Shown: positions 11,780 to 24,100, counted from the first letter of the stretch. The stretch is DNA of 64,000 nt from Diplosphaera chodatii (GCA_032358165.1 JAALGY010000063.1:558001-622000), one strand, 5' to 3'. Notes: generated by a model from the letters alone, not told the origin. Translations and numbers: made by a program.

Positions 11780-12440
11780 TCTTACCTGATATCCGCTCGC
11801 CGCAGAGTGACCTGGAGGTCAGTGCTGCATAGGTTTGCCTGCGCCAGGCGACGGAATTCAGTGTGTGCAGTGGCTAAGCAGCCCATTCAGGCCAGATCTC
11901 CAACATGCAACAGGTCATCGGCGCACCGGCAATGCCGAAATGCAGATGGCGTGTGCGGCGCCCTGTGCACACTGCCAGTATGCACGTGTGACACCAGCAT
12001 TTCGGCCGATGGCAAACAGGTACTTGTGTCTTGTGTCAGCTCTGGCAGTTGCAGCTGCATCGAGGTGCGCTTTGTGGCATTGCACCTGCAATCTAATACA
12101 TTCGCTGACCTGGCAATGTCGATGAACATCTCATGCATCGTACTGAGATCCAAACTCTGTTTGCTCGGGCTGATGCCATGGCGTGAACCTTCCGTTGACC
12201 ACTCCTGAAGGCATCGCAGCTGTCACGCAGATCTGCGGCAGCAGGCCGGGCGTGCACACTGTGGCAACTGCACAGCCCGCCGTCGACATTTGCAAGCACA
12301 AGCCCGACTGACCACCATTGTTGCAAGCGCTGATTGCAGAGGCGCCTTACAGCAGATAGTAGAGTGTTGGGATCGCAGGGGAACCGGGAGGCTCTGGGAT
12401 GGACAGTCACAAGCCGGCGGCCGCCTGATGTTCCGGACAT
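11780..12440 (-). other. Probable further 5' coding exons of the MEKHLA gene, or a separate small gene
   Basis: Short minus-strand stretches look coding: an ATG at 12438-12440 followed by SGTSGGRRLVTVHPRASRF up to a GTAAGG donor, a segment STMHEMFIDIAR before a GTCAGC donor (~12110), and FRRLAQANLCSTDLQVTL before a GTAAGA donor (~11790). The last can be joined in phase to the exon at 11656-11714. None resembles a domain I can name. They may be the N-terminus of the MEKHLA protein or an independent gene. Joining them is tentative. Confidence 0.35.
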
Positions 12441-12533
12441 GCACGGCGCAGCTGGCATGCTGCTGATCGCAGCCGCTGACCATGTCGACGGTTGCCGTTG
12501 ACCAGCAGAACGGCTCTCGGGAGCAACGCATAT

Positions 12534-15500
12534 ATGTCGATGAGGCGGCCGCACCGTCGGTCAAGTCCTGTGCTGCGACTGCTGACTGCCGCTGCTTGCA
12601 CAGCGACAGTGTGCTTCTTGTGGGCATTGGCACAGAAGCTCTTTCACGCAGTCCACCAGCAGCACTACATTGCCGCCGATCAGGTGAGCTGCTTGAGGTG
12701 GCCAGCACTGCCCAATCATCATCCGCAACCTGCGGTCACATGACTCTTTTGCATGCCAGTTCGCAGGGCACAGACAGGTCAGCACACCCAGCAGCCTTTT
12801 CATTCAGCAGGTGGCAGTCGAGCAAGAGGGACAGAGAGCATCAGGTGCCATGCCCGTGGATTGGGCAGCAGCTACTGCCCAGTTTGACATCATAGTTGTG
12901 CAGCGTCAGCATTCAGAGCTATCCCTGTGCTGTGCAGAAGAGGGAGTTCAGCGAGCCCTATGTTGAAGGCAAGGCATTGCGATCATTCCGGCTGCCGCGC
13001 AACACACTTGCAGCCCGCACATTTGTGCAGCACATAGACGAAAAGGACCACTTCCTAGCATCGCCCTCGATCCTGCAGCTGCCCAGTGGGCGCATTTTGG
13101 TTCTCTTCGAGAAGTGCGCCGTTTGAATGTTTGCTGCAGCCGTGCTGACCGCTGCCTGCAGTGCCCTCTTTGCACGTCCTGTCAACCCTCAAAAGCCGGC
13201 ATGTGAGCTGCTTCCATGTGAGCAGTGGATTAAACCTAGGCACGATGGTGAGGGAAGGTATACGCTGTGCAGGCAGCCATCATGGGGTGTGACAGATGCC
13301 AATTGCCGCTTCAAGATGGCGTCTGATGATGGTGGCCAGTCCTGGCAGCATGTTGGATCGCCGGGACCCATGCAGTGGCCGCAGATCTTCAGCTGCGCCT
13401 CGGGTGCAGCATGTGGCATTGCTATTGCAGCATTGCAAAGTGCATGTCCAGATAAGCTGGTGAGGATAGCTGCTAGAAATTGAGCAGCGCTCCATACTCA
13501 CGGGATGCAAGACTGTCGGTGTTCGTGCCTACAGGTGTGTATATTATCGGTTGCCAGCGTCTATTCAGCGCAGACAACAACATCGTCATCTCGCGCATGG
13601 TTGATGGGAGTGAGGTGCTGGCTCTGTCCGTCCAACCATGTTATCTGCCGCTTCCATCCTCATCGATCGAACAGCTGCACGCTTGCACTTAGCTGTCCGC
13701 TTTACATGCTTTCGATTGGGCGTTACGCAGGGCGCGCGGTGGGGCGTGCCAGTGCAGCTGACGCGGGGCCTGAGCGTCATCACCATCAACACCGGCGTGG
13801 ATGTGTCCGCCGGCCGCGTGACCAAAGCCTTTGAGATGATACCAAGGCACGCACTGTGCCACAGCATAGGGCCACCCGTGCACATGCGCTGCCATACCGA
13901 CAAATGTTGCAGAGGGTCTGCACTGCTGACGGTGCACTTCACCCTGCGCTCAGTCTGTCGGCGCCGAGGAAGGCGTCGCAGCTGACGGCGCCGGTTCAGA
14001 TCAACATCAGCGTCGGCGGCGAGGACTCCTCCTGGCGATCGCCTCCCATTGTGACACTTGCTGTGCAGGTGGGCGGCTCGAGGTCGCGACAGCATACTCG
14101 CATGCTGCTCCCTCGAGTCACTGGCTCATGCATTTCCTGGGCACGCAACCTACACCCGTTGCTTTCCACCTGCAGGACGCACGGGGCTTCATTGCACACA
14201 CGCTGGTGAAGATCATGCAGGGCGAGGGGCAGCGACCACTGTTTTTCAGGGTGCTCGACGTGGATGTGCTGGCCAACAGCATGCGGCTACGGATGGAGCG
14301 TTTTACGCTATTCTGGCAGCGGCAAGATGTAGATTTGGTGAGGGCTTGTCACCCATGTCGCTGACTGCTGCTATCAGCAGCATATCAGATATACAGCCAA
14401 GGTGTATCAAGAAAAGTGCATTGCTTGAGGTGATGAATTCCATCACGAGCCCATGCAAGCCGCCTGTGCACCAGTGCAGCAAACGGGCGTGCAAGTGGAA
14501 GTCGGCTCTAATTCGAATGTGTACGGTGGTGTTGATTGGGTCGCCATGGGCATGTCAGCGGACACTTCGGGCAATCTCACTGATCCAGAGGTGGGCATGT
14601 GACCACTTCCATCGTGAGGACAAATGCCTGATGTCTGTTATTCTCCATTCAACGGTGTGGTTGTCCCATCACTACCATCCTTACCACCACGCTGAAGCAC
14701 CTAAACATAACATCGTTCACCTAACACGTCAAGCGCTTGACTGGCATTGCTCTCATCCTACAGGCATGGACATTCAGCAATCCGCTGGGCAACCCAGCAT
14801 CTCTGTACCCAGCGGAAGTGCGGGCATTATTTGATGCTTCCTTCAGGGCTGATAGTATGGTACAGAAGTCAATTTTGGGTTTTGACAACGATGGGAATAG
14901 CTTTCTGAAGTCGCAGGTATTCACCATGCTAACCGACCGCAGCAGGCCACATCTGTTTTCATCATGCCATCAAGCCTGCCTGTAGCCAACCAGCCTGCCT
15001 GTTGCAGCCGAGTGATGTAGCCTTTGAAGCGGGCTTCGGGTCTTTGTACTGGATGGAGGGCGTGGCATTCAGATTACAGGTGACTTTGCGCGCCTGCTGC
15101 AATTGCAGCTTTCTCGAACACATTGCAACGAACGTTGTTGTCAGGCTGCAGGGGCTCAGCCCAATGGCCAAAGTTACGCACCCTGCTACTGTTGAACTCA
15201 GGATCGCCGCGGCGGCAGCGGCAAGCTGTTGAACCTTTTGCGCGTGAACAACGATCTGTTTTGTGATCTTGCCGCATTGGCGACATTTGACGATGCATCT
15301 CAGCCTGGCAGGTTTGCGCTGCAGCGTTGCAACACTCATCTGCTGTGTGATACAACTGAATGTCGCCTGCCCAGCTCGCTGTATCCGACAGCACAGTCGT
15401 CGTTTGGACACTCCATTCCTCCCTTATGGTGTTGCCTGCGACTGGGCAACAGTCTACAGGCAAAGTTCCTGAGGTACAAGAACGTGCCGGGCCTCGCGGT

Positions 15501-16401
15501 CGGCCACCCTGCAGTGGTGTATGACAACGCGACGGACCTGTACTGGATGGCGTCCAACGTCAACAGGGACTCGCTGCGCCGCTGGAAGCAGCCCGCCCAG
15601 GCGGCCCAGCCCGGCGGCGAGCACCCCTGGCTCCACATCACGCCCTTCTCCAAATGCGAGGTGACGTGCGGGACCTGCTCTGGCTCGTGAGCAAGGTGTC
15701 AGGTCGTTTCAGCGCCTTGATGTATGTCAGCCACCCCTCTGTCGGATGCAGCACTCTGCTGCTGCTGTTTGAATGACGGGTACCGAATGTTTCAAAACCA
15801 CTATCTTAGGTGGACCGTTCCACCGTGGGCCTCTACTACAGCGGCAATGGCTTCGACTGGCATACCGCTGGCATCGTCGACTATCATCTGGTGTTGCACG
15901 ACTTTGCTCCCAGTCAAAATTTTTGTGCAACGTTTCAACTGACAGTTTTGGCATCCTTATGTACTTGATGCAGCACGATCCACAAGCAGGTCGCAAAGTC
16001 CATCGACCTGTGCTCTGCAGGACTTTGGACGCCATTTCACGTATCCACATATGACTATCGCTGGCGAGGACCTGCTGGTCGTGATGCGCGCCACCGCTGA
16101 GACTGGCAGGCTGGAGGACACAGCCAACTACTACGTAAGTCCGTCACATGCAGAACATTCATGCACAGCTTCAGTGCTGGCAGGCTTCTGCAACCAGATG
16201 CCCTGTGGTAGAGGAGTGTTCCAAAACGCCATCCAGCGGACAGGCAGCATGCGAGGCAAATCTCTGGCTGCAGCGATGCACACCTGTTTCGCTTTGAACC
16301 TGCAGAACAACCACAATAGCAACGCTGTCAGCTTCCACCGGGTACGGCAGTTCCGCCAGTATGCCAATGTGGAGTGGGCAACCTGGACGGTGAGGCCTTA
16401 G
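12534..16401 (+). CDS. Membrane-anchored sialidase-like (BNR/exo-alpha-sialidase superfamily) protein
   Basis: About 14 exons make a six-bladed-propeller glycosidase-like protein. The start is an ATG at 12534 or 12540, giving a short arginine-rich head and one hydrophobic segment (VLRLLTAAACTATVCFLWAL), a type II anchor or signal peptide. Propeller motifs follow: SPSILQLPSGRILVLFEK, MASDDGGQSWQHV (an Asp-box), GVYIIGCQRLFSADNNIVIS, WGVPVQLTRG, AWTFSNPLGNPASLYP, LLNLLRVNNDLFCDLAALAT, VGHPAVVYDNATDLYWMASN, STVGLYYSGNGFDWHTAGIV and TYPHMTIAGEDLLVVMRATA. The end, NAVSFHRVRQFR, is typical of this uncharacterised algal/bacterial group. Two exons at about 13913-14069 and 14176-14339 encode a segment that does not fit the propeller. 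One donor near 13852 may be GC. Substrate is unknown: sialic acid is not expected in algae, so another sugar is likely. Confidence 0.8.
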
Positions 16402-16744
16402 TGCTCTTACTTAGTGGTGACGGTTTTTGGTCACAGCAGTGCCACAGCGTACACCATCTAGCATCTGACTCAGGTGTTTGTCGTGCTCCCAGGGCGAGTA
16501 TACGGGCCTGCCAAGGGCTTATAGCTCAGATAGTGCGTGAAAGTCTGACTGGCTGCAAGTGCTGTTGCAGACCCAGATAGAGACCATCATCGGTTGACCC
16601 GGGGCACAAGGCCTATTGCATTGCAGCAGTAATCAATGTTAGCCATTGTGGCGAGTGTTCAAACCGCCCTAAGTATCCAAAGTATCAGTGCTGCTTTATG
16701 AACGCAAATGTATTGCACCCTCGTTCCCTGGCACACGAATCGTC
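16402..16744. other. Convergent intergenic region, sialidase-like and TRIP13 3' ends
   Basis: About 340 bases between two stop codons facing each other. It should hold both 3' UTRs. No coding sequence, repeat or hairpin was recognised. Confidence 0.5.
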
Positions 16745-19174
16745 TCATGCATTCGTGACGCCACATGACAGCCTGTCCGCCCGCTCAGCATTGAGAGCTG
16801 TATTCAGAAGCGCAATGAACTCGGCGCAGCTGTGCAGGCTCCCATGGCAGGGGTGACGCTGCCACGCCAGCAGCGGCAGCTTGCGCAGCGTGCGCCCAGA
16901 CAGCCCCTCACCCCCGTGCGCGACACTCATCAGCGCCTGGCTGCACGCCGATGTGGCTGCATCTGGCGGCTGCCCATACTGCGTCACATCAGTAGCGGTC
17001 CATTTCCTTCCTGCTGAGATGCGTCATCATCATAATGCAGGCACCATAGCAGGAACTGCAGGATAGCATGCATCGATTGATCATCACCCGCAGCTCTTCC
17101 CACGGCTGTGGTGTGGCGCCGCCAGCAACCAGTCCAACACGTTGTAGCTCTGCCAGGCAGCTGCGCAGTATCTCATAGCGTGCCTGCACAGTTGCACAGC
17201 ATCGCTGCCCGTGGCCCGCACTGTCATGGCAAGCATGCAAATGTGTACTCGAATTCCATATAGCACCTGTAGCGAAGGCAGCCCGATGTAGGCCTTGATA
17301 TCAGCCCGGTCCATGAATGCTGAGTCCACCGCGCCTGTAAGGTTGGATGTGCAGAGCACCTGCATGATATCAAAGGATCATCTGGCTGAAGGGGCCGCTG
17401 TCAAGACTGTAACAATGTGCAGCAGCACCTGTTGCATGGCACGTCATGCGCTTGCCGGAGAATGCGGCATCTCACCATGACATTGGTGTGGCCTTTCAGG
17501 GCATCCAGCTGCGTCAGCAGCGCATTGACGGCTCGCACCGAGTCTGCCGGCTCAGAGCCAGCACCCGACTGCCGTGATGCCGCCAAGCTCTCGACCTGCA
17601 GGCAGCATGGGTCCAATCTTAGGATGCCGGGCATCTGGGTGAGTGCATGCCTGAGGAGTGCATTGCCTCGCTGCATAGATCGCCTGCATCCTCGATCGAG
17701 TGGCAGATGGTGTGAATATGACAAAAGAGGCGGAGATGATGCACAGCAAGGCCAATGCTGCTCGCCTCATCTATGAGGATGAACAGCAGTGACTGGTTGC
17801 CCTCCAGCATGTCCTGTACCTTGCTGAACAGCTGAGATACCAGCTTGCCTGCAGCATCGATGCAGCGGTGTTCGGTTCACCAGCCAACGAAGGAGGAACT
17901 GCCAGAGGGCGAACGGTTGGCACGCATTTGCATGAGCACCATGCACCTACCGCTCTCGCTAAATATTTGCTGAACAGACTATGTGCATCGATCTCGATCA
18001 GCATGGCCGTCTGGTATCTGCAATCACACTGCATTAGGTGAGCGGCAAGGTGCATGGTTTACACCTTGCAAGATTGGAGTGCCTGGTGCGAATCACCTAT
18101 CGTTTAGCTTTATGGATAGCTTCTGGGCGAGCGCCTGCATCAGGCTGGTTTTACCGGTGCCAGGCGGGCCATGCAATAACACCTGTACAGTAGCATCATC
18201 AGCCAGCCTTGTGTCATGTGCACTCGGTTCGTGTATCTGTGCGAATAGTCAGAGAGCAGGCAGCCAACAGCCGGCAGGTCAGCAGCACTGCACCACACGG
18301 TTCCAACTGATGATGTTGTGGTCGACCTGCATGCAGTATCGGCAAGCTGTGTGTGTCGATAGTGACAAACATTGTGTGTGATTCCGGCTTCGTCATACAT
18401 CTCACAGCTCACCTTCCTGTCACTAAAGGTCAGAGCGCTCTCAGCATAGCGAAGCAGCCGGTTCTTGACCTCGATGTCATATATCAGGTTCTCCCACAGC
18501 TGTAACATGTGGCAAAGTGGATCACACTTTCATGCACATACATGTGACGAGGGCTTTTGGAAAGGTGGAGTGGCATGATGCCGACATATGCATGCTGCAC
18601 CCTGTGGAAGTGGGCTGACGGCAAAGCCCATTCCCTGAAGCTGCAAGCCTCGCCTTGACACGCATCGTCCTCATCAGGAGGCCCCTCTGTCAGCTGGAAT
18701 ACCCTGTGCATGGCACAATCGAGGGGCATCTCAGGTGAGAATCTGGCGCTCTCTGTCGGTGCTGCATGTTGCATGCACACGCAAAGTAGACCGTATGATG
18801 CATGCAGCTGCAGCATACCTGATGGATATGTCAAGCTCCCAGGCGAAGAACGAGCGGCCGATGTGGGATTCTGCCAGGCCGTCCGTTGTGATATAGACCT
18901 CCCGAACATGTCTGTCAAGACAGCCGTCCTCGCCGGTTGGCAGATGCAGCTGCCCCTCGCGCAGCCGCAGCGTCCTGCTTGACAGCAGGGTCTGCAGCCG
19001 CTGCTTGATCTCATCAAATGACGCAGTGCTGATGGCTGCTAGTGAGACCTCGATGCCGACCTGGATCTGACCAAGCTGTGAGTTGTTCAGCTCAGAAGCT
19101 GGCCCGACTGTGGTGTCCTGCTGGGCGGTAGCAGATGGAACGCCAGTGTTGTCTGAAGGCTGTAGCTGCTGCAT
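16745..19174 (-). CDS. TRIP13: TRIP13/PCH2 AAA+ ATPase
   Basis: The minus-strand exons reconstruct PCH2/TRIP13, the hexameric AAA+ remodeller of HORMA proteins (meiotic HOP1/ASY1 and the checkpoint protein MAD2). The start is taken at ATG 19172-19174. The N-terminal domain includes [18 protein letters not shown]. The family hallmark [20 protein letters not shown] lies near 18430-18500. Walker A is [20 protein letters not shown] (~18110-18175), followed by [14 protein letters not shown], the Walker B region [10 protein letters not shown] (~17780), [15 protein letters not shown] and the sensor-1 region [20 protein letters not shown] (~17300-17360). The C-terminal [18 protein letters not shown] (~16880-16920) is the conserved sensor-2 region. 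Length and domain order are complete. Presence of this gene is compatible with a meiotic cycle, but TRIP13 also works in the mitotic checkpoint. Confidence 0.93.
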
Positions 19175-19536
19175 TTCAGCTGATGGACATGGCTGTGCAT
19201 GCACGACGGGCACTTGCCCAAATGGACTAGACCGACTAGCAAGGCAATGGTGACATGAGGTGGGTAAGTGCAGCCGCCTGTTAATCTGATGCAGCTCGAT
19301 CAAGGTACATGTTATAGTAACTTCCCCCGCTGGATTCGCACCACATGCTGCCGAGTCAGCCGAGACCTCTGCAGAGCCATAGCGGATCTGCGCAAATGTC
19401 CTCCATAGCTATCAATGTGCATGACCTGCTTGTTGCGGTTCGATACACCAACAAACGGGCTGCACCGCACAAGCCTTCAAGCCCACACCACCACGATCTA
19501 GGTTGCCGGAGCATTAGACCACAGCCCCCGTGCGGG
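19175..19536. promoter_or_regulatory. Putative bidirectional promoter, TRIP13 and the Gln-rich repeat gene
   Basis: The two start codons face away from each other with about 360 bases between. The interval holds both 5' leaders and shared promoter sequence. No clear TATA box was found; the assignment rests only on gene orientation. Confidence 0.4.
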
Positions 19537-20849
19537 ATGGTAAGCTATAGCATGCTTTTTTTGGAGCGCATGACGCGTTGTTCATCCTGGCGCGATGAGC
19601 AACTGTAATGACGGCCTGGCAGTCGTGCGCTGAGTGTAGCACGAAAAGCAACAAGACGTGCACTCAGTAAGGCTTGTGCCACTGCTGCAGGCGTACCAGC
19701 AGCCTTCCAGCTATGACGCGTACGGCCAGCAGGGACAGCAGCAGGGGTACGATTCTCAGCAAACCTACGGGCAGCAGCAGGGTCAGTATGCGCAGGGGAC
19801 GCAGGGCTCGCAGGGTGACTACCCACCGTCGCAGCAGTATGGACAACAGGGCTACCAGCAGCCAACTCAGGCTTACAATCAAGGCGCTCAGCACTCCGGC
19901 CAGGCGGGCGCGAGTCACGCCGCTGGGAAGCAGGGAGCTGGCGGTGCCTTCGGCAAAGGTGTGTACCCTGGCTGGATGACGGCGTCGCTATCAAGTGACG
20001 CATTTGTGGCTTGCGTGACTGACAACCGTGCGGACTGGCCGTGTCACTGCTTCGGATTGATTCGCAGTGACGCAGCAGCTGTCAACGCTGGTCGGCGGCA
20101 AGAAGCCGGCCGGACAGCAGGGTGCTGCACCGGGTCACAGCGGCGCACACAAGCCGGGCATCACCGGCCAGCTGGGAGGCCTCCTGAACACAGGTGGTGA
20201 TGTCAACGCATGCTGCTCCAGGCTCGAAGCGCGAGCATCCTCTCCGCTGGCCGGCTGCTTTACAGTGAGGTGGCTCGCTGCAGGCAAGAAGATGTTTGGC
20301 GGCAAGCCTGCTGGCCATGGGCAGCAAGGTCAGCAGCAGGCGTGTGGTCAGCAGGGTCAGCAGCAGGCATATGGCCAGCAGGGGCCGCAGCAGGCATACG
20401 GCCAGCAGGCTCAGCCGCAGGCGTACGGTCAACAGGACAACACACATACGTATGGCCAGCAGGGTCAGCAGCAGGCGTACGGTCAGCAGGACAACACGCA
20501 TACATATGGCCAGCAGGGGCCGCAGCACGCGTACGGTCAGCAGGACAACACGCAGACGTATGGCCAGCAGGGTCAGCAGCACGCGTACGGTCAACAGTAT
20601 TATGGAGGGCAGCAGGACCAGCAGAGTCAGCCACAGGCGTACAGCCAACAGTATCATGGAGGGCAGCAGGACCAGCAGCAGCACACGTATCCCCAGCAAC
20701 AGCAGGGCACATATGGTGCGCAAGGCACATATCCCCAGCAGCAGCAGGGGACCTATGGAGCCCAAGGCGCAACTGGATATGGCAATCAGCAGGGGTACAA
20801 CGGTGCACAGGGCGCATACCCTGGCCAGCAACCGTACGGCGGCCAGTAG
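19537..20849 (+). CDS. Gln/Tyr/Gly-rich prion-like low-complexity protein with YGQQ repeats
   Basis: Four coding exons are inferred: 19537-19539 (only ATG, followed by GTAAGC), 19691-19958, 20068-20193 and 20284-20849. Splice phases agree at every junction. Exon 2 starts AYQQPSSYDAYGQQGQQQGY and is rich in Q, Y, G and S. Exon 3 and the start of exon 4 hold the least repetitive part, GITGQLGGLLNTGKKMFGGK. Exon 4 is then a tandem run of (Y)GQQ(G/D)xQQA units interspersed with NTHTYGQQ and YGGQQDQQ, ending PYGGQ then TAG. The composition is like prion-like and phase-separating domains of FUS/EWS-type proteins, but no RNA-binding domain is visible. Function is unknown. A longer upstream start cannot be excluded: the ATG choice rests on the donor position and frame. 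Confidence 0.7.
20330..20845 (+). repeat. Tandem coding repeat encoding YGQQ-type units
   Basis: The DNA repeats a unit of about 27-33 bases built around GGTCAGCAGCAGGCGTACGG and variants, with third-position differences between copies. At least a dozen imperfect copies are present. The codon variation with kept protein sequence suggests selection on the peptide and not very recent expansion. Because the unit length is a multiple of three, the antisense strand also stays open and gives a spurious leucine-rich frame. Confidence 0.9.
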
Positions 20850-21139
20850 GCCAGTAGTCCTTGGCAAGGGGCTGCATGTAGCCTGGGTGGATGACGGTTC
20901 TCTGGCGGGGGGTGACAAAGGGCACATCGAGCTGACAAGCGACAGGTCGGATTGCATTGTTGGTTTTGCTTTGATCTGATCCGTTTTCTGAGCATCCACC
21001 ACGAACTTGTACACCGCATTCACAGTGGAAATTCGGTTCCAGGTGATTTCCAGGGGAACTGCTAACCTGTTCTGTCAGTCACTAGGGATGTTTCAGCAGA
21101 TAGCATGCATTGCACATACACTACATGCCCATGAAGCCC
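20850..21139. other. Convergent intergenic region
   Basis: About 290 bases between the repeat-protein stop and the RecG stop on the other strand. No feature recognised beyond presumed 3' UTRs. Confidence 0.5.
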
Positions 21140-24100
21140 TCATTCTGTGAGTGCGTTGCCAGCAGCATGGCCTGCAATGCTGCGCTCCGGCAGGTGGGCC
21201 AGGTCCAGTGGAGGCAGCGCCCTATCTCGCAGCGCGCCCAACAATTGTGTTGGCCAGTCTGCAGGGTTCAAACCTGCACACACCACCACATACGGTCTTG
21301 GGACGGCTGACGGCGGCATGCACCAGTAACAGGCACATGCCTGTCACACGGACGCCGGAGCAAAGTCCGAGTGTGGTTGTGTTGACTCATGCATTCACCC
21401 TCCGTTGCAGCTGCTGCACCGCGCGTAGCAGAAGTATTGCAAGTCCCACGATGCCTGCGCACCCATGGCAGCGAGCTGCTCCTTTGCGCTGGAGCGGGCG
21501 GCCTCCAGCAGCGGCGTGTCGCCCGGCAGCTGGGCCGCCCGCAGGCAGCCCAGCCCCGCCTGCCCGCTCTGCTTGCGCCCCAGCAGCTCCCCCGGGCCCC
21601 TGCACACGACGAGGCGCAGCCTGCTGAGGCACCGGGCCCACAGTGGCACTTCGGACTGACAGAAACATCCATGTGCGAGCTCATGTGTGAGGTCAAGTCA
21701 ACAGCAGCCAGCTCCCCTGGGGCAAGGCACCAACCTGTGGTCCAGGTCGGCCTGCGCGATGACGAAGCCATCCTGGGAGCGCTCCATGATGGACAGGCGG
21801 CCCAGCGCGCCGCGCTCCGCCGTCACCAGGTAGCACGAGCTCGCCCGGGCGCCGCGCCCCACCTGTCGCATGAGACTCGCACCCAGGTATGTACGCAGAC
21901 AGCATCCAGGTGTGAGGGAGCAGACCGATGCAGCAATGCGCGAGCGCTGCAGCAAACACCACACGAGGCTCACCCTGCCGCGCAGCTGGTGCAGCTGCGC
22001 CAGGCCAAAGCGGTCAGCGTGCTCCACCACCATGACCGAGGCCTCCACAACATCCACACCCACCTGCGAGCCAGATGTACAGCAGTTTTCACGACGAAGG
22101 TCTGTGCAGGCAAAATGCCCACATGTCCTGTACGGCAGTAAGCTGCACATGCTGGCGACTGCCAGGCAAAGGCCGGCGCACGCACCTCGACGACGGTTGT
22201 GGAAATGAGGACGGGCGTCTCGCCACTCGAAAAGGCGTCAAGCGCCGCGAGCTTCTCCTCTGGTGCTAGTCGGCCGTGCAGCAGCCCGATTCTGGCGTCG
22301 CCCAGCTGTCCCTCTGCATTAGCAACGATAAAGGCTATGATCTGGAACAGGCAATGCCTCTTGTTCAGCAGCACATGACGTGAGCGCCAACACCTGAAGC
22401 AGTCGGCGCGGCACATGCTGCCTCAGCCAGCGACCAGGTGCTTCGCCCCGACCAGCACCTGCCACGAGCCGGGCGTGCTCGTCCTCGGCGGCCTTGACGT
22501 CCTCCAGGGTGGCTGCCTTGGACGCCTCCACCAGGGGGCAGATGATGTAGGCACGCCCGCCGCCCTCCAGCTCCGCCCTGATGCGCTGGTACATCTGCAC
22601 ACGACAGTCCATACAGCACCATCACATTTGTCACTGCACACTGGTCAACCTGCACCCAACAGCAGGCTGGCATGCAGTTGCACCCTCGCGCAACTGCAAG
22701 CTAACATGCCTTTGCTGGACACATGAGTTCTGCGAGTTGTGGGCAGGGTGGGACAACAGGGTGTAGTCACCTCCTCGCGTGGGCTGGCCTTGTCGAGCAG
22801 CACACGTGTGGCGATGGGCGACCGCCCGGGCGGCAGCTCGTTGATGACAGACAGCGCCATGTCACCGTAGGACACGAGGCTCAGCGTGCGGGGGATCGGT
22901 GTCGCCTGTACAGGGCAAGACCGTGGTCGAGACTGGGGGCTGCACCTTTATGTGATGGCGGGCGTTGGTCAACGACACCACAGCATGCATGCATGCTCAG
23001 CGCTGTTGTGCTTGTGCTTGCATGCTGTCTTGGGTGCAGCTGTAGTGACTGAAGGGCTGCTATCTGTGCAAGCCTGAGTCGCAGTCGAGTTGGATGTGAC
23101 GCACTGTCATGGCCAGGACATGCGGCGCGGGCGTGTTTTTGTTCTGCAGCTTGGCGCGCTGCGCCACGCCAAAGCGGTGCTGCTCATCAACCACTGCCAG
23201 GCCGAGCTGAGCGAATTGCACCGGCTCTGACAGCAGTGCATGCGTGCCAACAACCTGCTCGATGAAGCCAAACCTCATCACATGCACCAAACATGACTGT
23301 GCGACACTCACACCTCCGCATCGGCGAGCAACAAATATCCTTGCACATGTAGATATGCAGCGCCTACACACCAGGGACAGCTCGCCGGAGGCCAGCTCTG
23401 CCAGGATGGCGCGCCGCTGTTTGCCCTTGACGCTGCCGGTCAGCAGCGCGACCGTGACGCGTCTGCCGTCCGCGCGCCGTGGCAGCCGCTCAAGCAGGGC
23501 CTGCAGTGCGCAACAGCATCCCGTCAGACGATGCACGGAGCACTCTGCAGCACTCGCACAAGGTGACATGGATGCAGCATCAAGCACCGTGCCGACGACG
23601 GCTGACCACCCAAGGCGTGCAACTAGGTGGCGACAGCACTGCGCACGAGGCAAACATACGTGGAGACGCTCGCAGTGCTGGGAGGCCAGGATCTCGGTGG
23701 GTGCCATCAGCGCCCCCTGCAGGCCGGACCCCGCTGCTGCGAGCAGTGACAGGAAGGCCACGGCCGTCTTGCCGCTCCCCACATCCCCCTGCAGTGCAAC
23801 ACTGCTGTATGACACAGCTGCTGCGGCCAACATGCCTGAGCGAAGTTTAGACCCCATCAAAGGCATGCATTGGGTGCAAGTTTGGGCCACTGCTGCGGCT
23901 TCGAGCGCACATAACAAGTCTGCAGCACTGGGTGACAGGCACCTGCAGCAGCCTGTTCATGGGAAAGGGCTTCGCCATGTCGGCGAGGACTTGGTCCAGG
24001 CTGCGTTGCTGTGCGTGCGTGAGCTGGAAGGGCAGCGCAGCTTGTGCCGCTTCCAGAAGTGCTGTGTCTGTGCAGCAGCTGCCCTTCGCATCCTGCTCGT

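Noticed and set aside
20082..21023. 313-codon minus-strand frame rich in Leu/Ile/Val (LLLTLLAI repeats) that looks like a membrane protein
   Set aside because: It is the exact antisense of the CAG-rich YGQQ repeat. Repeat units that are multiples of three keep the opposite strand open; there is no independent start or splice evidence.
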